Assembly (NCBI RefSeq): GCF_030694375.1
Contig: NZ_JAUXYL010000038.1
Coordinates: 434,001 to 498,000, forward strand
From: Algoriphagus sp.
GTDB taxonomy: Bacteria > Bacteroidota > Bacteroidia > Cytophagales > Cyclobacteriaceae
Length of the DNA: 64,000 nucleotides
Direction of reading: 5' to 3'
A program made the translations under genes and the position numbers. Positions 19,477 to 28,664 of this stretch are shown piece by piece (position 1 is the stretch's first letter; every line of letters begins with the position of its first letter). The notes beneath the pieces were generated by a model, which saw only the letters and a list, made by a program, of their open reading frames with translations, made no database searches and had not been told where the DNA came from.

Positions 19477-20645
19477 TTACGCTGAAGGCATGGATAGACG
19501 AGCAGTTTAAGGGCGATCCCATCATCTGGGCCATCGTGATTTTGCTGTCTTTGTTCAGCATCTTGGTGGTGTATTCTGCCACAGGTACTTTGGCATACAA
19601 GACCGCCGGAGGAAATACTGAATTGTATTTGCTCAGACATTCCTTTTTAGTATTCGTCTCCTTGTTTGTGATGTGGTTGGCGCATAAGATGCCCTACAAG
19701 AAGTACGCGCTTTATGCCCGTCTATTCATGTATTTATCCATCCCACTCCTCGCATTTACCTACCTTTTCGGGTCAAATATCAACGACGCCAATCGCTGGA
19801 TTACAATTCCTGTAATCAATCAGGCGTTCCAGCCTTCGGATTTGGCAAAGCTTTCTCTAATCGCTGCCTTGGCGGCCATGCTTGCCAAGCGTCAAAATAA
19901 CATCAAAGACTTTACCGGGACTTTCTTGCCTATTATCCTGTCCATCGGAGTGATTTGTGCGCTGATTGGTATGGCCAATATGTCTACGGCGATTCTTCTT
20001 TTGGCTACCTGCCTGTTGATCATGTTTATCGGCAGGGTTCCATTGAAATATTTGCTGCTGGTCGTCATGGTGGGCGTTATGGGTTTGACCATAGCAGTTT
20101 TTGCAGGACAGCGTGGAGAAACCTTTTATTCCCGTATCGAAGCCTTCTGGGAGTCAAAAGATGACGACAGCAAGATTCCTTTTCAAGCCGAACAATCCTA
20201 CATCGCAATCGCTACAGGCGGAGTCACCGGTAAAGGCCCCGGAAACAGCGAGCAGCGCAATTCACTGCCTCACCCGTACTCAGATTTTATCTACGCCATC
20301 ATCATTGAAGAATACGGAATGGTAGGCGGGGCAACTGTGCTATTCCTTTACCTCGCACTTCTGTATCGGGGGATGCGGATTGTAGCTAATTCCAACAAAG
20401 CCTTCGGAGGTTTGCTTTCCGCAGGATTAAGTTTTGCCCTAGTCATTCAGGCTTTGGTCAATATGGCCGTAGCCGTGGGTTTGGGCCCAATTACAGGCTT
20501 GCCGCTTCCACTCCTTAGTATGGGTGGGACGTCCTTGGTTTTCACAGGAACCGCACTTGGGATCATCTTGAGTGTGAGTCGCGGAGATCACTCGGATGAA
20601 GTGGTGGCTGTGCCCGAAGTACGAAATCGATTAAGAACAGCATAA
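19473..20645 (+). CDS. ftsW: FtsW/RodA family lipid II polymerase
   Basis: Polytopic SEDS protein; NDANRWI, PHPYSDFIYAIIIEEYG, LPLLSMGGTSL. Confidence 0.95.
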   Translation: MITLKAWIDEQFKGDPIIWAIVILLSLFSILVVYSATGTLAYKTAGGNTELYLLRHSFLVFVSLFVMWLAHKMPYKKYALYARLFMYLSIPLLAFTYLFGSNINDANRWITIPVINQAFQPSDLAKLSLIAALAAMLAKRQNNIKDFTGTFLPIILSIGVICALIGMANMSTAILLLATCLLIMFIGRVPLKYLLLVVMVGVMGLTIAVFAGQRGETFYSRIEAFWESKDDDSKIPFQAEQSYIAIATGGVTGKGPGNSEQRNSLPHPYSDFIYAIIIEEYGMVGGATVLFLYLALLYRGMRIVANSNKAFGGLLSAGLSFALVIQALVNMAVAVGLGPITGLPLPLLSMGGTSLVFTGTALGIILSVSRGDHSDEVVAVPEVRNRLRTA

Positions 20646-20657
20646 ACCCAAAAAGCC

Positions 20658-21767
20658 ATTAGCACTCAGACGACATATCGAATTCTCATCAGCGGTGGAG
20701 GCACCGGCGGGCATATCTATCCTGCCATCGCCATTGCCAACGCATGGAAGGAAAAACATCCTGCCAGTGAGATTCTTTTCGTGGGTGCTTTGGGAAAAAT
20801 GGAAATGCAAAAAGTCCCTGAAGCAGGATATGAAATCAAGGGTCTGCCAATAGCGGGACTTCAGCGAAGCCTGACTTTGGACAATCTTAGCTTCCCTTTC
20901 AAGCTTGTCAAAAGCCTTCGTGCTGCTTACCAAATCGTGCAGGAATTCAGGCCTGATGCAGTAGTAGGTGTTGGTGGCTATGCAAGCGGGCCGGTACTTT
21001 ATGCTGCGCAAAATAAAAGAATTCCAACCCTGGTGCAGGAGCAAAATTCCTATGCGGGATTGACCAATAAGCTTTTGGCCAAGAAGGCAAATGCAATTTG
21101 TGTGGCATACCCGAACATGGAGAAGTTTTTCCCTTCCCGTAAAATTAAAATTACCGGGAATCCTGTCAGAAAAGATATTCTCGACTTGTCAGGCAAAAAA
21201 GAAACCGGGCTGGAGCATTTCGGGCTGGCAGCGGATCGCAAGACGGTTTTGGTTTTGGGAGGTTCCTTAGGAGCAAGAACCCTCAATCAGGCGGTTTTGA
21301 AGGACATGCATAAGCTGGAAGAATCCGGCTACCAGGTTCTCTGGCAGTGTGGGAAATTTTATTTCAAGGAAATGTTGGCCACGCTTGAAAACGCGGATCT
21401 AAAGCATGTCCATCTAAGGGAATTTATCCGCGAAATGGACCTGGCTTATGCAGTTGCAGACCTCATTGTGTCCAGAGCTGGAGCCCTTTCTGTTTCGGAG
21501 CTTAGCCTTGTGGGCAAGCCGGTGATTTTCATCCCTTCTCCCAATGTGGCGGAAGATCACCAAACCAAAAACGCCATGGCCTTTGTCAATCATCAGGCGG
21601 CGGTGCTGCTGAAAGATTCCGAAGCAATCGGGCAATTGAAAAGCAAAATTGATGCACTGATGCAAGACGGAAGTCTAGTCGAAGCATTGGGGAAAAATAT
21701 TAAGAAGTTGGCCAAGCCGGATGCGGCAAATGCCATTGTAATTGAGTTGGAAAAACTGGTCAAATGA
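20658..21767 (+). CDS. murG: UDP-N-acetylglucosamine--N-acetylmuramyl-(pentapeptide) pyrophosphoryl-undecaprenol N-acetylglucosamine transferase; apparent ATT start
   Basis: ISGGGTGGHIYPAIAIANAW encoded upstream of the ORF-track start (GTG 20781); no ATG/GTG/TTG between the in-frame ftsW stop (20643-20645) and this motif, so the start is placed at ATT 20658. Confidence 0.85.
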   Translation: MSTQTTYRILISGGGTGGHIYPAIAIANAWKEKHPASEILFVGALGKMEMQKVPEAGYEIKGLPIAGLQRSLTLDNLSFPFKLVKSLRAAYQIVQEFRPDAVVGVGGYASGPVLYAAQNKRIPTLVQEQNSYAGLTNKLLAKKANAICVAYPNMEKFFPSRKIKITGNPVRKDILDLSGKKETGLEHFGLAADRKTVLVLGGSLGARTLNQAVLKDMHKLEESGYQVLWQCGKFYFKEMLATLENADLKHVHLREFIREMDLAYAVADLIVSRAGALSVSELSLVGKPVIFIPSPNVAEDHQTKNAMAFVNHQAAVLLKDSEAIGQLKSKIDALMQDGSLVEALGKNIKKLAKPDAANAIVIELEKLVK

Positions 21768-23170
21768 CATTCAAAGGAATAAATAGCGTCTACTTCCTCG
21801 GAATCGGTGGCATCGGCATGAGTGCCTTGGCCCGATGGTTCCGACATGAAGGATATCCTGTGGCAGGGTATGACAAGACTCCTTCGCCTTTGACTGAGGA
21901 GCTGGAAAAGGAAGGCATGGTGATCAGTTTCAATGATTCTGCAGCGGATATTCCGATTGAATTTACCTCCAAACCGGATGAGGTTTTGGTTGTCTGGACC
22001 CCTGCAATCCCAAAGAATAGTGTGCTGTTAAATTTCTTCCAGGCTCATTACCAACTAAAGAAACGATCCGAAGTTCTTGGGATGATTACCAAGGATTTTT
22101 ATACCATAGCAGTAGCGGGAACTCACGGAAAGACCAGCACCTCTTCCCTGATCGCTCATTTGCTGAAATCGGCAGGCAAACCTGTCGCTGCTTTTTTAGG
22201 AGGGATTACTCAGAATTACAACAGCAACTTGATTTTGCCGGGCAAATCAAAAGAAGCAACACTTGTAGTGGTCGAGGCAGATGAATTTGACCGCTCCTTC
22301 CTGAAGCTTCATCCAAACGAGGCAGTGGTCACGAGTGCGGACGCGGATCATCTGGACATCTACGGCGATGAGGCCACGATTTTGGATGGTTTCCGTGACT
22401 TCATCAAGTTGGTAGATAAAAAGGGGAAACTCTACATCCAATCCCATGCATGGTATCGCTTAGGAGAGAACATGGGGATCAGTGCAGGAATTAGAGAATA
22501 TGGATTGAGGTCTTCTGGAATTCATGCCGATAATATCATTGCTAAGCCGGGAATTTTCCTCTTTGATTACATGGGGACCAAGGCACAAATCAAAGGATTG
22601 GAACTTCATATTCCGGGTTTTCACAATGTGGAAAATGCTTTGGTTGCTATAGCCATCGCAATTGATCATGGTGTAAGTGAGAATCAGATACGGGAAGGTA
22701 TCAAGTCATTCAAAGGAGTAAAACGTCGGTTTGAGATACATTCCACCGTGCCGGGACACATTTATATCGATGACTATGCGCATCATCCCGAGGAAATCAA
22801 AGCTTGCCTGAGCTCTGTGCGGGCCATGTACCCTACACAGCGACTCACGGTGATTTTCCAGCCTCATCTGTTTACACGGACAAGAGACTTCGCGGCAGGA
22901 TTTTCTGAAAGCCTGTCGTTGGCAGATGAAGTGGTGCTGCTGGACATTTACCCAGCCCGGGAACTTCCCATTGAAGGAGTGACTTCTGCGATGCTTTTGG
23001 ATGGAATTCAGACGGGTAAAAAGACGCTGATAAATAAAGAACAGGTAATGGACTACCTGCTGGAATCCCGTCCCGAAGTCCTGGTGACTATGGGCGCGGG
23101 AGATATTGATCGATTGGTTCCGGGAATAGCGGCATGGATGGATTCAAGAACTAAACAATTTGACGCATGA
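21764..23170 (+). CDS. murC: UDP-N-acetylmuramate--L-alanine ligase
   Basis: YFLGIGGIGMSALARWF; GTHGKTSTSSLIAHLL; IDDYAHHPEEIKA. Confidence 0.96.
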   Translation: MTFKGINSVYFLGIGGIGMSALARWFRHEGYPVAGYDKTPSPLTEELEKEGMVISFNDSAADIPIEFTSKPDEVLVVWTPAIPKNSVLLNFFQAHYQLKKRSEVLGMITKDFYTIAVAGTHGKTSTSSLIAHLLKSAGKPVAAFLGGITQNYNSNLILPGKSKEATLVVVEADEFDRSFLKLHPNEAVVTSADADHLDIYGDEATILDGFRDFIKLVDKKGKLYIQSHAWYRLGENMGISAGIREYGLRSSGIHADNIIAKPGIFLFDYMGTKAQIKGLELHIPGFHNVENALVAIAIAIDHGVSENQIREGIKSFKGVKRRFEIHSTVPGHIYIDDYAHHPEEIKACLSSVRAMYPTQRLTVIFQPHLFTRTRDFAAGFSESLSLADEVVLLDIYPARELPIEGVTSAMLLDGIQTGKKTLINKEQVMDYLLESRPEVLVTMGAGDIDRLVPGIAAWMDSRTKQFDA

Positions 23171-23922
23171 ATAAGGCAAAACTTAAAAAAGCGCTTGGAT
23201 TGGTGACCCTTTGTCTGGTTTTGGTCGGATTCATCGGGTTTGTGGAAAAGCAAACTCAGCTCAAAGCCTATCAGGGATTTGAAGTAGACCTCAAGGCTGT
23301 CAGCGGAGTCTATTTTGTAGAGGAGAAAGAAATTGAAGCAATAGTAAAGTCTGCATTTCCTGAACTGAAATCTGGACTTCCGATGGCGGAAGTTCCTTTG
23401 GCAGCGATTGAGAAAAGACTTTCAGGACATCCATTTATCAAATCGGTGGAAACATCTGTCGGGCAAAAAGGAATCCTAAAAATGACTATCCATCAGCACG
23501 AGCCCATCGCAAGAATTGCCAGACCGATGGCAGCCGACGGATATATCACTACGGAAGGATTGATCATCCCCACCTCACCTACTTATACCAGTCGGGTGCT
23601 GATTTTGGAAGGTGCTTTTGCAGAGCAATTGATGGATCAGGGAAGTGTGGATTCGATGCCTGAATTGATGTCCTTGATCCGGTTTGTCACTGAAGATGAG
23701 TTTTGGAGTGCTCAGGTGAGTGAGTTGGAGATTAATAAGAAGGACGACATCCGATTGCATCAGCAAGTTGGGAAGCAAGTGATCGAGTTTGGAGATGCGC
23801 ACGACATCGAGAGCAAATTCAGACGGATCGAAGTGCTGTATAAAGAGATTTTACCAAGAAAAGGCTGGAATGCTTACGAGCGGATCAGCGTGAAATTTAA
23901 AAATCAAATTGTTTGTGAATAA
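23167..23922 (+). CDS. ftsQ: FtsQ/DivIB-type cell division protein
   Basis: N-terminal TM, POTRA-like region, between murC and ftsA. Confidence 0.85.
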   Translation: MNKAKLKKALGLVTLCLVLVGFIGFVEKQTQLKAYQGFEVDLKAVSGVYFVEEKEIEAIVKSAFPELKSGLPMAEVPLAAIEKRLSGHPFIKSVETSVGQKGILKMTIHQHEPIARIARPMAADGYITTEGLIIPTSPTYTSRVLILEGAFAEQLMDQGSVDSMPELMSLIRFVTEDEFWSAQVSELEINKKDDIRLHQQVGKQVIEFGDAHDIESKFRRIEVLYKEILPRKGWNAYERISVKFKNQIVCE

Positions 23923-23931
23923 AGCTTGGAT

Positions 23932-25239
23932 ATGGAAAACGACAAATTAATCGTAGGTCTGGACATTGGGACGACCAAAATCTGCGCGATCATCGGACGC
24001 AAGAATGAGTTTGGGAAACTCGAAGTCCTAGGCATGGGCAAGGCAGTCTCTGATGGAGTCGATCGCGGCATCGTAACCAATATCGAGAAGACTGTACATG
24101 CGATCCAGAAAGCCGTGGAGGATTGCTCCAATATGGCCGATGTGAATATCGCTGAGGTTATCGTCGGAATCGCCGGACAGCACATCCAAAGCAAAATAAT
24201 GCATGGGAGCATCATGCGCCAGCCTACTGAGGATGAGATTACGGTGGAAGACGTGCAGCGACTTTCCGCTGATATGCACAACATCGTCGTGCCTCCGGGA
24301 AACAGCATCATCCATGTGATGCCGCAGGATTACACAGTGGACTACGAAGGTGGAATCAAAGATCCTGTAGGAATGGCCGGCACCCGTCTTGAGGCAGATT
24401 TCCATATCATCACCGCCCAGACTACTGCTATTCACAACATCAACAAGTGTGTGAAAAAGGCATCTCTTGAATCCAAACAACTGATTTTGGAGCCCCTTGC
24501 CAGCTCACTTTCAGTATTGAGCGACGATGAAAAGGAAGCAGGCGTTTGTCTGGTTGACATCGGAGGCGGCACCACTGACATTGCCATTTTCTATGAAAAT
24601 ATAATCCGTCACACTGCGGTAATCCCGCTTGGGGGAAACATCATCACTGCCGATATCAAGGAAGGTTGCATGCTGATGCAAAATCAGGCCGAATTGCTCA
24701 AAACCCGCTTTGGTAAAGCTATAGCGGAAGAAGCCAATCCGAACGAAATCGTATCCATCCCTGGACTTAGAAACAGGCCACCAAAGGAAATTTCCATCCG
24801 GAATCTGGCTTCAATTATCCAGGCAAGAATGGAGGAAATCATCGAAATCGTCCAAAACGAAATCATGCAAAGTGGCTACTATAAAAAATTGGCTGGAGGT
24901 ATAGTAATCACCGGTGGAGGTTCACAGTTGCAGTGCATTTCCCAGCTGTTCGAATACATGACCGGACTGGATTCCAGAATCGGATTTCCAAACGAGCATC
25001 TCGGCAAGTCGGTGATTGAAGAGGTGAAAAGTCCGATGTATGCCACATCAGTGGGCTTGGTATTAGCCGGGTTCAAGGCTTTGGACAATCGAGAGGAAGG
25101 CTATCTAAAAAGAAAAGCCAACTCCGGAATCAAGCCCATTATCGCGGTGAAAAGAGAGGCAATTGCCAATAATTTCTTCAAAGGAATAACTGATCGCTTG
25201 AAAACTTTGATCTCCGATGACATCGGGGAAGAATACTAA
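23932..25239 (+). CDS. ftsA: cell division protein FtsA
   Basis: IVGLDIGTTKICAIIGR; GVCLVDIGGGTTDIAIF; ATG at 23932 preferred over upstream TTG. Confidence 0.96.
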   Translation: MENDKLIVGLDIGTTKICAIIGRKNEFGKLEVLGMGKAVSDGVDRGIVTNIEKTVHAIQKAVEDCSNMADVNIAEVIVGIAGQHIQSKIMHGSIMRQPTEDEITVEDVQRLSADMHNIVVPPGNSIIHVMPQDYTVDYEGGIKDPVGMAGTRLEADFHIITAQTTAIHNINKCVKKASLESKQLILEPLASSLSVLSDDEKEAGVCLVDIGGGTTDIAIFYENIIRHTAVIPLGGNIITADIKEGCMLMQNQAELLKTRFGKAIAEEANPNEIVSIPGLRNRPPKEISIRNLASIIQARMEEIIEIVQNEIMQSGYYKKLAGGIVITGGGSQLQCISQLFEYMTGLDSRIGFPNEHLGKSVIEEVKSPMYATSVGLVLAGFKALDNREEGYLKRKANSGIKPIIAVKREAIANNFFKGITDRLKTLISDDIGEEY

Positions 25240-25257
25240 TTACTAGGGCTTATGATT

Positions 25258-25290
25258 GAGGAGGTAATCCGCCTTGCAGATTACTTCCTT
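25258..25290 (+). promoter_or_regulatory. strong intercistronic hairpin between ftsA and ftsZ
   Basis: GAGGAGGTAATC - CGCCTTGCA - GATTACTTCCTT: 12 pairs, 2 of them G-U; no U-tract. Confidence 0.65.
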
Positions 25291-25348
25291 CTTAACCCTC
25301 TTCCATTATGAAACACAACAACCATAAATATTCACCAAATCAAAAAAT

Positions 25349-26980
25349 ATGTCAGATAGCATGAAAGATTACAGATTTGACCTCCCAAGAAATCAAAAGT
25401 CAATTATCAAGGTAATTGGCGTAGGAGGAGGCGGCAGCAACGCCGTAAACCACATGTACGCTCAGGGAATTAAGGACGTGGAGTTTGTCGTGGTCAATAC
25501 AGACGCACAGGCTTTGAAATCATCCCCCGTTCCATTGAGGCTGCAGCTTGGAGCAAACTTGACCGAAGGTCTCGGTGCAGGCGCCAATCCGGAGCAAGGA
25601 CGAAACGCTGCCCTTGAGTCTCAGGAGGAGATCCGCGAGTTACTTGCTGATAATACCAAAATGGTATTCATCACTGCAGGAATGGGCGGTGGTACAGGCA
25701 CAGGTGCAGCGCCGATTGTAGCCAAAATCGCCAAAGAACTCAATATCCTGACCGTGGGTATCGTGACTGCTCCCTTCATGTTTGAGGGGAAAAAGAAAAT
25801 GGCTGTAGCTCAGGCAGGCATTGAATCGCTAAGAGAAAACTGCGACACTGTATTGGTGATTCTCAATGACAAACTGCGTGAAATCTACGGTAACCTGGCT
25901 ATCCGAACTGCATTCAGCAAGGCAGACGATATCCTGACTACCGCAGCGAAATCTATTGCCGAGATCATTACCATCCATCAGGATGTCAACGTCGACTTTG
26001 AAGATGTGAAGACTGTCATGAAGGAGGCGGGAGCGGCAGTGATGGGATCCTCTACTGAAGAGGGTGAAGGTCGTGCTATCCGCGCAGCCGGAGCTGCTAT
26101 TTCTTCTCCATTGCTCAATAATGTGGATATCAAAGGCGCTCAGAAAATACTTCTTTCCATCATGTCTGGTGAAGATGAGGAACTTTCTATGGACGAACTC
26201 AGCGAAATCACTGAATACATCCAAGAGAAAGCCGGTGACAATGCTGAACTAATCTTCGGTCAGGGTATCGATCCGGAACTTGGCAAAGCTATCCGTGTGA
26301 CGGTCATCGCTACTGGTTTTGAAATGGATAAACTTTCTGAAAAGCGTAGAAACAGAGAATTTTCTGCTCCGGTTTCAGCATTCGCAAATCCAATTGCCAA
26401 TACGCCTGTAGCAAATCCCGAGATAGTGAAGACTGTCATCAACCTGGATTCAGGCAAAAGCCAAAAAGTAAAAGAAGAGCCGATTTCTGGTGGGGCAACT
26501 TTCACTTTCAATCTGCCAAAAGCGCCTGCTGCTGCGCCGATGAAACCGGTTGAAGAAGAAATGGAAGAGTTTGTTTTCCGGGTAAATCCAATTCAGGAAG
26601 ACCATGAGGAAATTACTCAGGAAGTGAAGTCCGAAAAGATTGTTTTCAAATTGGAAGATGATTCTGAGAAGCAGTCTGAAGTCCTTCCTAAGGAATCAGA
26701 GCCAGTTCCACAGCTATTTGCAAATGATTACTACGAGCAGATGAAGCAGAAGGCAATCCAGCGTGCACATGAGCGATTTGAAAAACTGAAAGGTAACCGA
26801 GCGTTCAATCCAAGTCCTGAGGAACTGAAAGAAAAAATGAACGTGCCAGCATATCAGCGCAAGAATGTGGTACTGAATGAACCACAGCACAGTTCAGAGT
26901 CTGAGACAAGCAAGTACAATCTGAGCGACGAGAACGAGATTCTCGGCAACAACAGATTCCTGCATGATAATGTGGATTAA
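25349..26980 (+). CDS. ftsZ: cell division protein FtsZ
   Basis: VGGGGSNAVNHMY; ITAGMGGGTGTGAAPIVA tubulin signature. Confidence 0.98.
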   Translation: MSDSMKDYRFDLPRNQKSIIKVIGVGGGGSNAVNHMYAQGIKDVEFVVVNTDAQALKSSPVPLRLQLGANLTEGLGAGANPEQGRNAALESQEEIRELLADNTKMVFITAGMGGGTGTGAAPIVAKIAKELNILTVGIVTAPFMFEGKKKMAVAQAGIESLRENCDTVLVILNDKLREIYGNLAIRTAFSKADDILTTAAKSIAEIITIHQDVNVDFEDVKTVMKEAGAAVMGSSTEEGEGRAIRAAGAAISSPLLNNVDIKGAQKILLSIMSGEDEELSMDELSEITEYIQEKAGDNAELIFGQGIDPELGKAIRVTVIATGFEMDKLSEKRRNREFSAPVSAFANPIANTPVANPEIVKTVINLDSGKSQKVKEEPISGGATFTFNLPKAPAAAPMKPVEEEMEEFVFRVNPIQEDHEEITQEVKSEKIVFKLEDDSEKQSEVLPKESEPVPQLFANDYYEQMKQKAIQRAHERFEKLKGNRAFNPSPEELKEKMNVPAYQRKNVVLNEPQHSSESETSKYNLSDENEILGNNRFLHDNVD

Positions 26981-26983
26981 TTC

Positions 26984-27508
26984 CTAAAATTCAAGCAGCA
27001 TGTCTGCCTGGGTTTGCAGAAGTTCTACATACAGCCTGTTGGTGAGCAGGTTATCTGACATATTTTGCTCGATTTTAGCAAGCTTCGGCTTGAGAGCAAG
27101 GACATGCATACCCAGATAATGGAAGATGTCGGTAAGGTGGCTCAAAGCGATGCCACCCCCGCCAACTCCAGATGAAATTCCAACCAATGCACATTTTTTA
27201 TTCCGAAAAGTGTTCGGATAGGTCATTCCGTCTATGAATGATTTGAGAATTCCCGGAAAAGAACCGTTGTATTCCGCTACTATGAAAACAAACTTTGTCC
27301 CGGCTTTGACCCGGTCGTGAAAGGCATTATAGCCATCGTTTTTCCCATTATTTTCATAAAGTGCTGTAGCAATAAAGTCTGCCGGCAAATGCTCCAGTTC
27401 CAAGATTTCGGATGCTGTACCTTTTTCAAGTAGAATTGATTGGTAAATTTCAGCTATGACCTTGGAAACTGAATTTTTACGGTTTGTGCCAACGATAATT
27501 TTAACCAT
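26984..27508 (-). CDS. NAD(P)H-dependent FMN reductase family protein
   Basis: MVKIIVGTNRKNSVSKVIAEIY; FVFIVAEYNGSFPGILKSFID flavodoxin-like fold; ATG at 27508 preferred. Confidence 0.85.
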   Translation of the reverse strand: MVKIIVGTNRKNSVSKVIAEIYQSILLEKGTASEILELEHLPADFIATALYENNGKNDGYNAFHDRVKAGTKFVFIVAEYNGSFPGILKSFIDGMTYPNTFRNKKCALVGISSGVGGGGIALSHLTDIFHYLGMHVLALKPKLAKIEQNMSDNLLTNRLYVELLQTQADMLLEF

Positions 27509-27605
27509 AAGGAGATTTTTATGTTTCCTATACAAGCAAGTAGGGTGAAAAGTTCTAAGCCTAAACCAAAATCCTATCTTTGCCCGTAAATCTTCCAAAA
27601 AAAAC

Positions 27606-28424
27606 ATGGACTACCTCGATCAAATTCAAGACGCTGTTTCATTTATCCAAAAGCTACACCCGTCGGAGGTTCCGATAGGAATTATTTTAGGTACTGGTCT
27701 GGGAAGTCTCGGAAATCAGATTGAAGTCGAACTTGAAATAGATTACAAAGACATTCCTCATTTCCCCGTTTCCACAGTGGAAAGCCATTCTGGGAAATTA
27801 ATTTTTGGTACCCTTTCAGGTAAAAAAGTAATGGCAATGAAAGGGAGGTTTCATTACTACGAGGGCTATTCGATGAAAGAAGTGACTTTTCCGGTGCGGG
27901 TAATGAAAAAACTGGGAGTAGGCACCTTGTTGGTCTCCAATGCCTGCGGTGGGCTAAATCCTGCGCAGGAAGTTGGAGACGTGATGCTCATCACCGATCA
28001 CATCAACCTGTTTTCGGATAATCCACTACGCGGCAAAAATTACGACGAATTAGGCCCGAGATTTCCTGATATGAGCGATGCCTATTCACATGAATTGATC
28101 GAAAAAGCGCTCAAAATTGCTGAAAAAAAGGGGGTCAAACTTCATCGTGGCGTTTATGCAGGAGTGGAAGGACCCAACCTGGAAACCCCTGCTGAATACA
28201 AATATTTACGAATTATTGGAGGCGATGCGGTGGGCATGAGTACTGTTCCCGAGGTGTTGGTTGCACGGCATTCCGGAATGGAAGTATTCGGGATATCAGC
28301 GATTACCGATATGGGTATTGAGGGTAGAATCCATAAAGTAGATATCGCCTATGTACTCGCTGCCGCAGCCAAGGCCGAACCAGTCATGGGGATGATTTTG
28401 AAAGAATTGGTCGCCGTCATTTAA
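27606..28424 (+). CDS. purine-nucleoside phosphorylase
   Basis: GIILGTGLGSLGNQI; VSNACGGLNP; GVYAGVEGPNLETPAEYKYLRIIGGDAVGMSTVPE. Confidence 0.94.
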   Translation: MDYLDQIQDAVSFIQKLHPSEVPIGIILGTGLGSLGNQIEVELEIDYKDIPHFPVSTVESHSGKLIFGTLSGKKVMAMKGRFHYYEGYSMKEVTFPVRVMKKLGVGTLLVSNACGGLNPAQEVGDVMLITDHINLFSDNPLRGKNYDELGPRFPDMSDAYSHELIEKALKIAEKKGVKLHRGVYAGVEGPNLETPAEYKYLRIIGGDAVGMSTVPEVLVARHSGMEVFGISAITDMGIEGRIHKVDIAYVLAAAAKAEPVMGMILKELVAVI

Positions 28425-28441
28425 TTCGTTTGCGAAAATTA

Positions 28442-28483
28442 AAACTAAGAATCCTGCTTCAAAAGAGATTGGATTCTTAGTTT
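28442..28483 (+). terminator. hairpin terminator after the purine-nucleoside phosphorylase gene
   Basis: Perfect 13-bp stem AAACTAAGAATCC / GGATTCTTAGTTT. Confidence 0.65.
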
Positions 28484-28664
28484 CTATTGATGACGATGTG
28501 ATTTTGAAGTAACCGGATTTTTAGCTTTTATCCATTTTTACGCAGTGGTACTTTCACACTTCCAGAGCCTCTATTCTTTTTTAGTCTTGTAGCGAAAGGA
28601 TTTTTGGCCCGTTTACAATAAAAGGACCTGTGCTTTTCGGTAAATTTGGTTTCTTGAACTTGTT

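Noticed and set aside
20781-21767. murG start at GTG 20781 as given by the ORF track
   Set aside because: Would remove the conserved GGGTGGH loop, which is encoded in frame just upstream.
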